A DNA stretch of 5,991 nucleotides. Origin: Clostridia bacterium. GTDB lineage: Bacteria > Bacillota_A > Clostridia > UMGS1810. The notes beneath the pieces are model-generated. The model did no database searches, had not been told where the DNA came from, and was given only the letters and a program-made list of their open reading frames with translations. The stretch's first letter is position 1. Every line of letters begins with the position of its first letter. Below, piece after piece: positions 1 to 5,991 of this stretch. Both the position numbers and the translations under genes were made by a program. The stretch spans positions 1 through 5,991 of the forward strand of contig JAFSBJ010000213.1 of assembly GCA_017437345.1 (NCBI GenBank), written 5' to 3'.

Positions 1-1509
1 CACACACCAAAGGATACTCTGCCTGATGCAATTGCGGTTATAAACCCAAAAACAGAGGGAAATAAATATCCCAACAAAGACCTTGCAGGGGTGGGAGTGG
101 CATACAAGCTATTGTATGCTCTTTCGGGATGCGACAAAAGAATAATGGAAAAATACTCCGAGGCAGCTACCATAGGAACTATTGCAGATATGGTTAATCT
201 CCGGGGTGAAAACCGTTTTATAGCGTCATATGGTCTGAACAAAATGAAAACAACTGAAAATACCGGTCTTACATCGCTGATGGAGGTTGCCGGTATAGAA
301 AAAACTCTCATTACATCATCAAACATCAGCTTTGGTATTGCTCCAAGATTAAACGCTGCCGGAAGAATCGGGTCGGCGTCGGTTTCTGTTGAACTGTTTT
401 TGGAGAAAAACAAAGAAAAAGCTATGGAAATAGCAAAAAAACTTGATGATGACAATAAAAACCGTCAGCTTACCGAGCAGGAAATAATGTCTGAAGCAGA
501 ACGCATCATAGAAAAAGAAAGGCTTTATGAAGATGATGTTATTATTGTTGCTCAAAAAGGATGGCACCATGGAGTTATTGGGATTGTGTCATCTAAAATC
601 ACAGAAAAATACTATAAACCCAGCGCGGTTATTTCCATAAACGAAGATGGTTCAGCCAAGGCATCGGGCAGAAGTATATCGGGATTTAATCTTTTTGATG
701 CACTTAGCGCGTGCAGTGATTGTCTTCTAAAATTTGGCGGTCACAGCCTTGCGGCAGGATTCAGCCTTGAAGAAGAAAAAATAGATGATTTCAGGAAAAA
801 GATTAATGAATATGCAAAGGAAATACTCACAAAAGATATTTTGACACCAAAGCTTTTTATTGATGCAGAAATAACTCCCGATGAAATAAACTGCACCACA
901 GCAAGAGAGCTTGATATTCTGGAGCCTTTTGGAATCGGAAATAAAGCGCCTGTATTCTGCGTTGTAAATTCTACTGTTTCATCCATAAGACACCATAAAA
1001 GCGGAAAACACATTTTTCTTACTCTTGAAAAAGGAAAAAATTATTTTGATGCACCAGCATTTAACATGGGCGAAGATATGAGCGATATTTTATGCGGTGA
1101 GTGTATATCTGTTGCCGGAATGATTAATATAAATACATTTCGCGGAGTGGATAATGTTCAGTTTGTTATAAGAGATTATAAAGAATGTGACAAGGGATTA
1201 ATTAATGAAGACAGCCTGAGATGTGTTTTCAGTAATATAAAAAGCTATATTTCCAGAAATGTTTTCAAAATAAAGCTTAGTGAGCTTAAAGAAAAAATCA
1301 ACACAAGCGGATTTAATCTCGGAATTACAAAAATCAGAATTGCACTTAATATTTTTAAAGAGCTTGAGCTTATTTCTTTTATTTTTGAAGGAGATACACT
1401 CTCTGTTACAAGAGGTAAAAACTTTTATTCAAAATGCAATCTGACAGATTCAGGGATATACCTTAAAGAGACAGGAAAAAATAAACAGAGTAAGGAGGGG
1501 GAAATATGA
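1..1509 (+). CDS. recJ: Single-stranded-DNA-specific exonuclease RecJ (5'-truncated by window edge)
   Basis: RecJ degrades single-stranded DNA 5'->3' in recombination and mismatch/base-excision repair, using a two-metal DHH/DHHA1 active site in the cytoplasm. The frame is open from base 1 and gives 502 residues; an internal GTG at 91 is not the start, because the residues before it (HTPKDTLPDAIAVINPK) are typical RecJ sequence. The first His is probably the last residue of the DHH motif, so roughly 130-170 N-terminal residues are missing (inferred from family length). Visible motifs in window residue numbering: the TIADMV segment near 60-65, APRLNAAGR near 114-122, GWHHGVIGIVSSK at 187-199, ASGRS at 221-225, and the DHHA1 signature FGGHSLAAG at 245-253. 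LEPFGIGN near 307-314 begins the OB-like domain that binds DNA. The last ~120 residues (SYISRN... onward) form an extra C-terminal domain, possibly winged-helix-like, as in longer Firmicute RecJ proteins. The stop codon overlaps the next gene's ATG (ATGA). No frameshift is seen. Confidence 0.96.
   Translation, partial: HTPKDTLPDAIAVINPKTEGNKYPNKDLAGVGVAYKLLYALSGCDKRIMEKYSEAATIGTIADMVNLRGENRFIASYGLNKMKTTENTGLTSLMEVAGIEKTLITSSNISFGIAPRLNAAGRIGSASVSVELFLEKNKEKAMEIAKKLDDDNKNRQLTEQEIMSEAERIIEKERLYEDDVIIVAQKGWHHGVIGIVSSKITEKYYKPSAVISINEDGSAKASGRSISGFNLFDALSACSDCLLKFGGHSLAAGFSLEEEKIDDFRKKINEYAKEILTKDILTPKLFIDAEITPDEINCTTARELDILEPFGIGNKAPVFCVVNSTVSSIRHHKSGKHIFLTLEKGKNYFDAPAFNMGEDMSDILCGECISVAGMININTFRGVDNVQFVIRDYKECDKGLINEDSLRCVFSNIKSYISRNVFKIKLSELKEKINTSGFNLGITKIRIALNIFKELELISFIFEGDTLSVTRGKNFYSKCNLTDSGIYLKETGKNKQSKEGEI
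1493..1498 (+). promoter_or_regulatory. Strong Shine-Dalgarno site of rel, inside the recJ 3' end
   Basis: AGGAGG lies within a longer AAGGAGGGG run, seven bases before the ATG at 1506. It is encoded by the last codons of recJ and fixes the rel start. Together with the ATGA stop/start overlap it suggests rel is translated both by re-initiation from recJ and by independent ribosome loading. Confidence 0.9.
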
Positions 1510-3692
1510 GCACTCCAACTGCTACACACCTTATTGAAAAAATTAAATCATACAATCCAAACTGCAACGAAGATAAGATTTTGCAGGCTTTTGAGCTTGC
1601 AAAAAGCGCTCACGAGAGTCAGAAAAGAAATTCGGGTACTCCATATATTACTCACCCTCTTGCAGTTGCAGAAATTGTGGCAGATATGAAGCTTGATGAT
1701 GATTCTATCTGCGCGGCGCTTCTTCATGATGTTGTTGAAGACACACAATACACAAGCGAAGATATTAAAGAAAAATTCGGAGAGCAGGTAGCCCTTCTGG
1801 TTGACGGAGTTACAAAGCTTGACAAAATTCAGTTTTCCACAAAAGAAGAAAGAGATATGGAAAACTTAAGAAAAATGTTTCTGGCGATGGCTTCGGACAT
1901 AAGAGTTATTATTATTAAATTTGCCGACAGAGTTCACAACATGACAACTCTTATAAGCATGAGCGAAGAAAAACAGCGCGAAAAAGCCAGGGAAACACTT
2001 AGTGTGTTTGCCCCGCTTGCTCATCGTTTGGGTATGTATAAGATAAAATGGGAGCTTGAAGATTTATCTCTTAAATACATTGACCCTGTGGCTTTCAGGG
2101 AGATTGTGGAAGGAATAAACCAGAAAAGACAAGAAAGAGAAGCATATATTGACATTATCAAAAGAGACATTAAAGAAAAGCTTACAGAGCTTGGCATTGA
2201 ATGCTCTGTAGACGGACGACCAAAGCATTTTTACAGCATATACAGAAAGATGTTTACTCAGAATAAAACTCTTGATCAGATTTATGACCTGTTTGCTGTG
2301 AGGATAATAACCAACAGCGTCAGCGATTGTTATGCGGCTCTTGGCGCGGCTCACGAATTATATAAGCCGATGCCCGGAAGATTTAAAGATTATATTGCAA
2401 TGCCGAAACCGAATATGTATCAGTCGCTGCACACGACTGTTATAGGACATGATGGTGTGCCTTTTGAAATTCAGATAAGAACAAGAGAAATGCACGAAAT
2501 TGCCGAAAACGGTGTTTGTGCTCATTGGAAGTATAAAGAAGGAAAAACAGCCAGGGGCGACGGAGAGCTTGAACAGAAATTCCAATGGATAAAACAGCTT
2601 CTTGAAATTCAAAAGGATTCAAGAGATGAAGAAGAATTTTTGCAGGCCCTGAGAATTGACCTTTTTACAGATCAGGTTTTTGTGTTTTCGCCTAAGGGAG
2701 ATGTTCTCTCCTTCCCTGCCGGTGCAACTCCCATTGACTTTGCATTCAGTATCCACAGTGCTATAGGCTGCAAGATGCAGGGAGCAAGGGTTAATGGAAA
2801 AATTGTTAACCTTGATTATCAGATGCAAAACGGAGATATTGTTGAAATTATAACCTCCTCTGCTATTCATGGGCCAAGCAAAGACTGGTTGAAAATTGTT
2901 AAAACAAGTCAGGCAAGAAACAAGATTCATCAGTGGTTTAAAAAGGAAAACCGCGAGGAAAATATCGAAAAAGGCAAGGAAATGCTGGAAAAAGAAGTTA
3001 AGCGCCAGGGCTATGGTGCTTTGGGACTTACTTCAAACGAGTATATTGAAATGCTTGTTAAAAGATATGGCTTTGCCTGCACAGACGATTTATATTCAAA
3101 CATAGGCTATGGCGGAATACCACTGGCAAATGTTATTGCGAAACTCAAGGATGAATACAAAAAGAGAAATACTGATCCCGAATTAAAGCTCATGGAGGCT
3201 ACCAGCGCAAATGCTGTCAAAAAGCCCAACAAATCGTCGGGAAATGGTATTATTGTTGAGGGAATAGACAACTGCCTTATAAGATATTCAAAATGCTGCA
3301 ACCCTGTTCCCGGTGATAAGATTATAGGATATATCACAAGGGGAAGAGGTGTGTCTATTCACAGACAGGACTGCGTTAATATTTCCGCGCTATACACCGA
3401 TGATGAAGAAAAGAAGCGTCTTATTGATGTTCTTTGGGAAGATACAAAGCAGGAGCTTTTCCTTGCGCATCTTAAGATTGTTTGTAATGACAGAGCGGGG
3501 CTTCTTGTTGATGCCGCAAATGCAATGTCGGACAGCAAGGTTTCGGTTAAGGCGATTAATGCACGAACTGTTAAAGACAATATGGCTATAATTGAAGCAA
3601 GTGTTGAAATAAGAGATACTGTTCAGCTTGATACTCTTATAAACAAGCTTAAATCTGTTAAAGACATTATTGATGTTACCAGAAATCACTAA
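1506..3692 (+). CDS. relA: Bifunctional (p)ppGpp synthetase/hydrolase, Rel/SpoT family
   Basis: Long RSH enzyme that makes (p)ppGpp from ATP plus GDP/GTP on starved ribosomes and also hydrolyses it: the stringent-response switch. It is 728 residues, normal for the family. The HD hydrolase domain (about 20-180) keeps R41, H50, the HDVVEDT motif (H74, D75, E78, D79), D141 and N145, so hydrolase activity is expected. The synthetase domain (about 235-350) keeps GRPKHFYSIYRKM (237-249), D261, YQSLHT (305-310) and EIQIRT (321-326). Its RFKD motif (292-295) is the RxKD form of bifunctional enzymes, not the ExDD of monofunctional RelA. A TGS domain follows (about 387-449) with H417 in FAFSIHSAIG, the residue equivalent to the tRNA-CCA-sensing His. 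Then come a helical domain, a conserved-cysteine zinc-finger-like domain (C590, C597, C598, H619, C623) and a C-terminal ACT/RRM domain (about 652-728, with NDRAGLL). The start is set by the AGGAGG site and recJ overlap. In Firmicutes the gene is called rel or relA. No defect is seen. Confidence 0.98.
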   Translation: MSTPTATHLIEKIKSYNPNCNEDKILQAFELAKSAHESQKRNSGTPYITHPLAVAEIVADMKLDDDSICAALLHDVVEDTQYTSEDIKEKFGEQVALLVDGVTKLDKIQFSTKEERDMENLRKMFLAMASDIRVIIIKFADRVHNMTTLISMSEEKQREKARETLSVFAPLAHRLGMYKIKWELEDLSLKYIDPVAFREIVEGINQKRQEREAYIDIIKRDIKEKLTELGIECSVDGRPKHFYSIYRKMFTQNKTLDQIYDLFAVRIITNSVSDCYAALGAAHELYKPMPGRFKDYIAMPKPNMYQSLHTTVIGHDGVPFEIQIRTREMHEIAENGVCAHWKYKEGKTARGDGELEQKFQWIKQLLEIQKDSRDEEEFLQALRIDLFTDQVFVFSPKGDVLSFPAGATPIDFAFSIHSAIGCKMQGARVNGKIVNLDYQMQNGDIVEIITSSAIHGPSKDWLKIVKTSQARNKIHQWFKKENREENIEKGKEMLEKEVKRQGYGALGLTSNEYIEMLVKRYGFACTDDLYSNIGYGGIPLANVIAKLKDEYKKRNTDPELKLMEATSANAVKKPNKSSGNGIIVEGIDNCLIRYSKCCNPVPGDKIIGYITRGRGVSIHRQDCVNISALYTDDEEKKRLIDVLWEDTKQELFLAHLKIVCNDRAGLLVDAANAMSDSKVSVKAINARTVKDNMAIIEASVEIRDTVQLDTLINKLKSVKDIIDVTRNH

Positions 3693-3697
3693 AGGAG
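3692..3697 (+). promoter_or_regulatory. Shine-Dalgarno site that decides the start of the MBL-fold gene
   Basis: AAGGAG begins on the last base of the rel stop codon and sits eight bases before the ATG at 3706. This supports that ATG over in-frame upstream start codons at 3670 (TTG) and 3673 (ATG), which would lie inside rel without a ribosome site and add 11-12 non-family residues. Confidence 0.88.
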
Positions 3698-3705
3698 CAA
3701 TTTTT

Positions 3706-4326
3706 ATGGAAATAAAAAGGCTTGTGTTGGGTGGACTTGGCACAAACTGTTATGTAGTATATGACAAGGAATCCGGCGAGGGGGCGGTATTTGACCCGGC
3801 AGATGATGCACAAAGGATTTGCAGCTGTCTTGACGAACTTGGAATAAAGCTTAAATATATTATAATTACCCACGCTCACTGCGACCACATTTGTGCTCTT
3901 GATGATCTAAAGGAAAAAACCGGCGCAAAAATATGCATTGGCGCTAAAGATAAAGAAGCTCTGAACGATACATTTCTCAGCCTTAGTAATCACTTTGGCA
4001 CATCGGCTCCAAAGAGCATGGCTGATATTGAGATTAAGGATGGTGACATTCTGAAGCTTGGCAGAAGTGAATTTTGCTTTATTCACACTCCGGGACACAC
4101 AAGAGGCGGAATATGTGCTATAACAGATGGCTTTGTTATAAGCGGTGACACCTTGTTTCTGGAGTCTGTGGGAAGATGTGATTTCCCAGGTGGAAGCATG
4201 ACAGAGCTTTCAAGGTCAATAAAAGAAAAGCTATTTACCCTTCCGGATGATATGATAGTTTATCCGGGACATGGAGATGCAACAAGCATTGGCCACGAAA
4301 AACACAATAATCCATATATTTGGTGA
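3706..4326 (+). CDS. MBL-fold metallo-hydrolase, glyoxalase-II-like short form (YqgX/YcbL type)
   Basis: Cytoplasmic metallo-beta-lactamase-fold hydrolase of 206 residues. All expected metal ligands are present: THAHCDH at 55-61 (H56, H58, D60, H61), H131 in TPGHTRGG, the bridging D148 in ISGDTLF and H189 in YPGHGDATSI. The stretch SVGRCDFPGGS (155-164) and the C-terminal EKHNNPYIW are typical of the YcbL/YqgX branch, which resembles glyoxalase II (hydroxyacylglutathione hydrolase). The protein is about 50 residues shorter than classic GloB and lacks its C-terminal glutathione-binding domain. Hydrolysis of S-lactoyl-thiol or another thioester is possible, but the true substrate is unknown; Clostridia often lack glutathione. 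No signal peptide or membrane segment is visible. The gene starts 13 bases after rel and ends 4 bases before hemZ, so it is very likely co-transcribed with both. Family assignment is firm; substrate is inference. Confidence 0.93.
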   Translation: MEIKRLVLGGLGTNCYVVYDKESGEGAVFDPADDAQRICSCLDELGIKLKYIIITHAHCDHICALDDLKEKTGAKICIGAKDKEALNDTFLSLSNHFGTSAPKSMADIEIKDGDILKLGRSEFCFIHTPGHTRGGICAITDGFVISGDTLFLESVGRCDFPGGSMTELSRSIKEKLFTLPDDMIVYPGHGDATSIGHEKHNNPYIW

Positions 4327-4330
4327 TGAT

Positions 4331-5764
4331 ATGATATTAAAACTTATAAATCATAATGAAGAGTATGCCGTAAGAGAAATTACGGCATCATTTTTTCCCA
4401 AAACAAAATTTGAATATTCGGATAATACTGAAGATGGGGATTATGTTGCATCGGAATATTTACTTTCCGAAAACAAACACATTTATAAAGCCTCAGCAAA
4501 AATCGGAGAGCTTTATAAAGAATATGAATTTTCTGCCAAGGAATATAATAAAACACACATTAAACGCTGTGTGGCAAGGGTACTTGAAGAGCTAACAGGA
4601 ATTCATCTGCCTTGGGGTGTGCTGACGGGGATAAGACCATCTAAAATTATCAGAGAATTAAAGCTTGATGGAAAAACCACAGATGAAGCAAAAAAGTATT
4701 TAGAGAGCTTTTATGAAACAGACTCAGATAAAGCCGCTTTAGCAACAGAGGTTGCCCTTAATGAAGAAAAGCATATAGAAAATATGGATAAAAAAGGAAT
4801 AAGTCTTTATATCGGAATTCCATTTTGCCCCACAAGGTGTCTTTACTGCTCATTTACTTCACAGTCGATTGATTTTTCAAATAAGCTCACAGTTCCATAT
4901 ATTGAAGCATTAAAAAAAGAGATTAAAGCTATTGGCAATAATCCCTTTGTTAATAAAAGAAAGATTGAAACTATATATTTTGGCGGTGGAACGCCATCGG
5001 CTCTTTCGGCAAATCAGATTGACGAAATTTTATATGAGCTGTTTAACTCATTTGATTTAAAGTATGTAAAGGAAATAACCTTTGAAGCCGGAAGACCGGA
5101 TACCATTACAAAAGAAAAGCTTGAGATACTTAAAAAATATGGCATTTCAAGAATAAGCATAAATCCTCAGACCACAAAAGACGAAACCCTAAAGCTTATC
5201 GGCAGAAAACACACAAGCGAAGATTTTCTTAAAAGCTTCAAGCTTGCAAGGCAGATGGGATTTAATCACATTAACTGTGATATTATTGCAGGTCTGCCTC
5301 AGGAAGACGCAGAGGATTTTGAAAATACGATAAAGCTTCTTTCAAAGATTAAGCCTGAGAGCATAACCGTTCATACAATGTGCATTAAACACGGTTCATT
5401 TCTTGATATGAAATATGATATGTATTCAATGACAGCGGCAAACACAGTTAATAAGATGCTAAGTATTACCGGGGAATATATGAAAAAAGGAGATTATATC
5501 CCCTATTATATGTATCGTCAGAAAAATATGCTTGGAAATCTTGAAAACATCGGATACTGCAAAAAAGGTCATGAATGTCTTTATAATATATACATAATGG
5601 AAGAAGTGCAAAGCATTATTGCCCTTGGTGCCGGAGGCTCAACAAAGCTTGTGGCAGGTGACAGGATAGAAAGGGTATTTAATGTAAAGGAAGTTTCGGA
5701 ATATATTAAAAGAATTGATGAAATGATTGAAAGAAAAGAAGCTATAATGAAAGAATTTTTTTGA
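4331..5764 (+). CDS. hemZ: HemZ-type radical SAM protein (coproporphyrinogen III dehydrogenase family)
   Basis: Radical SAM protein of 477 residues. An N-terminal HemZ-specific region (about 1-155) contains LPWGVLTGIRPSKI (93-106). The radical SAM core follows, with the 4Fe-4S site CPTRCLYCSF (C166, C170, C173), the SAM-binding YFGGGTPS (216-223), ITFEAGRPDTI (249-259), SINPQT (276-281) and DIIAGLPQE (317-325). The C-terminal part has YYMYRQKNMLGNLENIGY (392-409) and ALGAGGSTK (431-439), both characteristic of HemZ. HemN proper oxidises coproporphyrinogen III to protoporphyrinogen IX without oxygen, but here residue 175 is Phe where HemN has its catalytic fourth Cys, so this reaction is doubtful. 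The HNxxYW heme motif of HemW is also not visible. The ATG at 4331 is four bases after the upstream stop, with only a weak GGTGAT site, suggesting translational coupling. An in-frame ATG at 4271 would overlap the MBL gene by 56 bases and has no ribosome site. Confidence 0.92.
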   Translation: MILKLINHNEEYAVREITASFFPKTKFEYSDNTEDGDYVASEYLLSENKHIYKASAKIGELYKEYEFSAKEYNKTHIKRCVARVLEELTGIHLPWGVLTGIRPSKIIRELKLDGKTTDEAKKYLESFYETDSDKAALATEVALNEEKHIENMDKKGISLYIGIPFCPTRCLYCSFTSQSIDFSNKLTVPYIEALKKEIKAIGNNPFVNKRKIETIYFGGGTPSALSANQIDEILYELFNSFDLKYVKEITFEAGRPDTITKEKLEILKKYGISRISINPQTTKDETLKLIGRKHTSEDFLKSFKLARQMGFNHINCDIIAGLPQEDAEDFENTIKLLSKIKPESITVHTMCIKHGSFLDMKYDMYSMTAANTVNKMLSITGEYMKKGDYIPYYMYRQKNMLGNLENIGYCKKGHECLYNIYIMEEVQSIIALGAGGSTKLVAGDRIERVFNVKEVSEYIKRIDEMIERKEAIMKEFF

Positions 5765-5827
5765 AAATCAGGCTGAATATACATAACATCACAAATAAGA
5801 TTTTTATTGCAGTTCATACAATTTCAC
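5765..5827. other. Short AT-rich spacer after hemZ, no recognised element
   Basis: These 63 bases between the hemZ stop and the first palindrome hold no hairpin, RNA gene or convincing promoter. A TTGCAG (5807-5812) and a TACAAT (5817-5822) are only four bases apart, so they cannot act as a -35/-10 pair. Confidence 0.6.
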
Positions 5828-5887
5828 AAGAAAAGCGGCTTCGCCGCACCGCCTGCGGCGGAAGTGCGGAGCAAATTCGCTTTTCTT
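5828..5887. repeat. Imperfect 60-base palindrome with GC-rich core; possible terminator of the operon
   Basis: A perfect 10-bp stem joins 5828-5837 (AAGAAAAGCG) to 5878-5887 (CGCTTTTCTT). Inside, CCGCAC (5844-5849) pairs with GTGCGG (5864-5869), and CGCC (5850-5853) with GGCG (5857-5860). Two compact hairpins compete with that fold: GCGGC-TTC-GCCGC (5835-5847) and CCGCC-TGC-GGCGG (5849-5861). The GC-rich core contrasts with the AT-rich surroundings, which suggests a dispersed extragenic palindrome (REP/MITE-like) rather than local sequence. With an A-rich left arm and a T-rich right arm (CGCTTTTCTTT), it could also end transcription from hemZ, but the core is long and branched for a classic terminator. 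Copy number elsewhere cannot be judged from this window. Confidence 0.75.
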
Positions 5888-5889
5888 TA

Positions 5890-5936
5890 GCCATGTGCAT
5901 TTTGAAAAGCAAAGCTTTTCAAAAGTTTTGCACGGC
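5890..5936. repeat. Second palindrome, 11-bp perfect stem with extended outer arms
   Basis: The core is TTTTGAAAAGC (5900-5910), loop AAA (5911-5913) and GCTTTTCAAAA (5914-5924), a perfect 11-bp stem. After a four-base bulge (5925-5928), GTGCA (5895-5899) pairs with TGCAC (5929-5933), and GCC (5890-5892) can pair with GGC (5934-5936). No T-tract follows directly, so it is a poor intrinsic terminator on the + strand. It begins only two bases after the first palindrome and shares the heptamer GAAAAGC/GCTTTTC with it. Confidence 0.75.
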
Positions 5937-5949
5937 AATATAATCAAAA

Positions 5950-5991
5950 TTTTTTACTTTATAGGAACGCAGTTTCCTATAAAGTAAAAAA
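5950..5991. repeat. Third palindrome, perfect 18-bp AT-rich inverted repeat reaching the window edge
   Basis: The 18 bases at 5950-5967 are perfectly complementary to 5974-5991, with a six-base loop CGCAGT (5968-5973). The arms carry TACTTTATAGGAA and its complement, flanked by T6 on the left and A6 on the right. The stem reaches the last base of the window and may continue. The polarity (T-tract outside left, A-tract outside right) is the reverse of an intrinsic terminator, so a repeat element or the end of a small mobile element is more likely. Ownership by a neighbouring gene cannot be decided. Confidence 0.8.

Noticed and set aside
91..93. GTG at 91 as the recJ start
   Set aside because: The frame is open to base 1 and the upstream residues match RecJ just after the DHH motif; the real start is outside the window.
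3670..3705. N-terminal extension of the MBL-fold protein from a TTG at 3670 (or the ATG at 3673)
   Set aside because: It would start inside rel without a ribosome site, while a good AAGGAG precedes the ATG at 3706, where the family-like N-terminus begins.
3390..3743. Minus-strand 117-residue ORF opposite the end of rel, and similar minus-strand ORFs elsewhere
   Set aside because: They lie opposite conserved coding sequence, show no recognisable protein motif and have no ribosome site; shadows of the real genes.
4271..4330. HemZ start at the ATG at 4271
   Set aside because: It overlaps the MBL gene by 56 bases, has no Shine-Dalgarno site, and the added residues are an out-of-frame reading of the conserved MBL C-terminus.
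5761..5943. Possible 60-residue ORF starting with TTG, overlapping the hemZ stop
   Set aside because: It runs straight through two palindromes, has no ribosome site and encodes low-complexity Arg/Gly-rich sequence dictated by the repeat; a chance reading frame.
5950..5991. Third palindrome as a classic Rho-independent terminator
   Set aside because: The stem is AT-rich, its 3' arm ends in A's rather than T's, and no T-tract follows within the window.
1..5991. CRISPR array, phage, toxin-antitoxin, tRNA or rRNA content
   Set aside because: No regularly spaced direct repeats, no mobile-element or toxin genes and no tRNA/rRNA-like sequence were seen on either strand.

Overview
The window is a compact, co-directional (+ strand) housekeeping cluster from a low-GC anaerobic Firmicute, most likely an uncultured member of the Clostridia. 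The evidence is the AT-rich coding sequence, strong AGGAGG-type Shine-Dalgarno sites, genes that overlap or nearly touch, and a recJ - rel - metallo-beta-lactamase-fold hydrolase - hemZ order that I recall as typical of Clostridia. I could not run a database search, so the taxonomy is inference.

Layout. Bases 1-1509 are the 3' part of recJ (single-strand DNA 5'->3' exonuclease); its 5' end lies outside the window, and the window opens at about the DHH motif. Bases 1506-3692 hold a full-length bifunctional (p)ppGpp synthetase/hydrolase (Rel/RSH), which overlaps recJ by four bases. Bases 3706-4326 encode a short glyoxalase-II-like metallo-beta-lactamase-fold hydrolase. Bases 4331-5764 encode a HemZ-type radical SAM protein of the coproporphyrinogen dehydrogenase family. 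Bases 5765-5991 carry no credible gene. The last 164 bases of this stretch are three consecutive palindromes of different design and composition.

The four genes are separated by -4, 13 and 4 bases with no visible internal promoter or terminator, so they are probably one transcription unit with translational coupling. They do not form one pathway: recombination and repair, stringent response, thiol-ester or detoxification hydrolysis, and tetrapyrrole/heme-related radical chemistry. The grouping looks like conserved neighbourhood rather than a dedicated system. I see no previously undescribed multi-gene system. The least ordinary parts are the palindrome cluster after hemZ and the HemZ active-site motif, which has phenylalanine where true HemN has a fourth cysteine.
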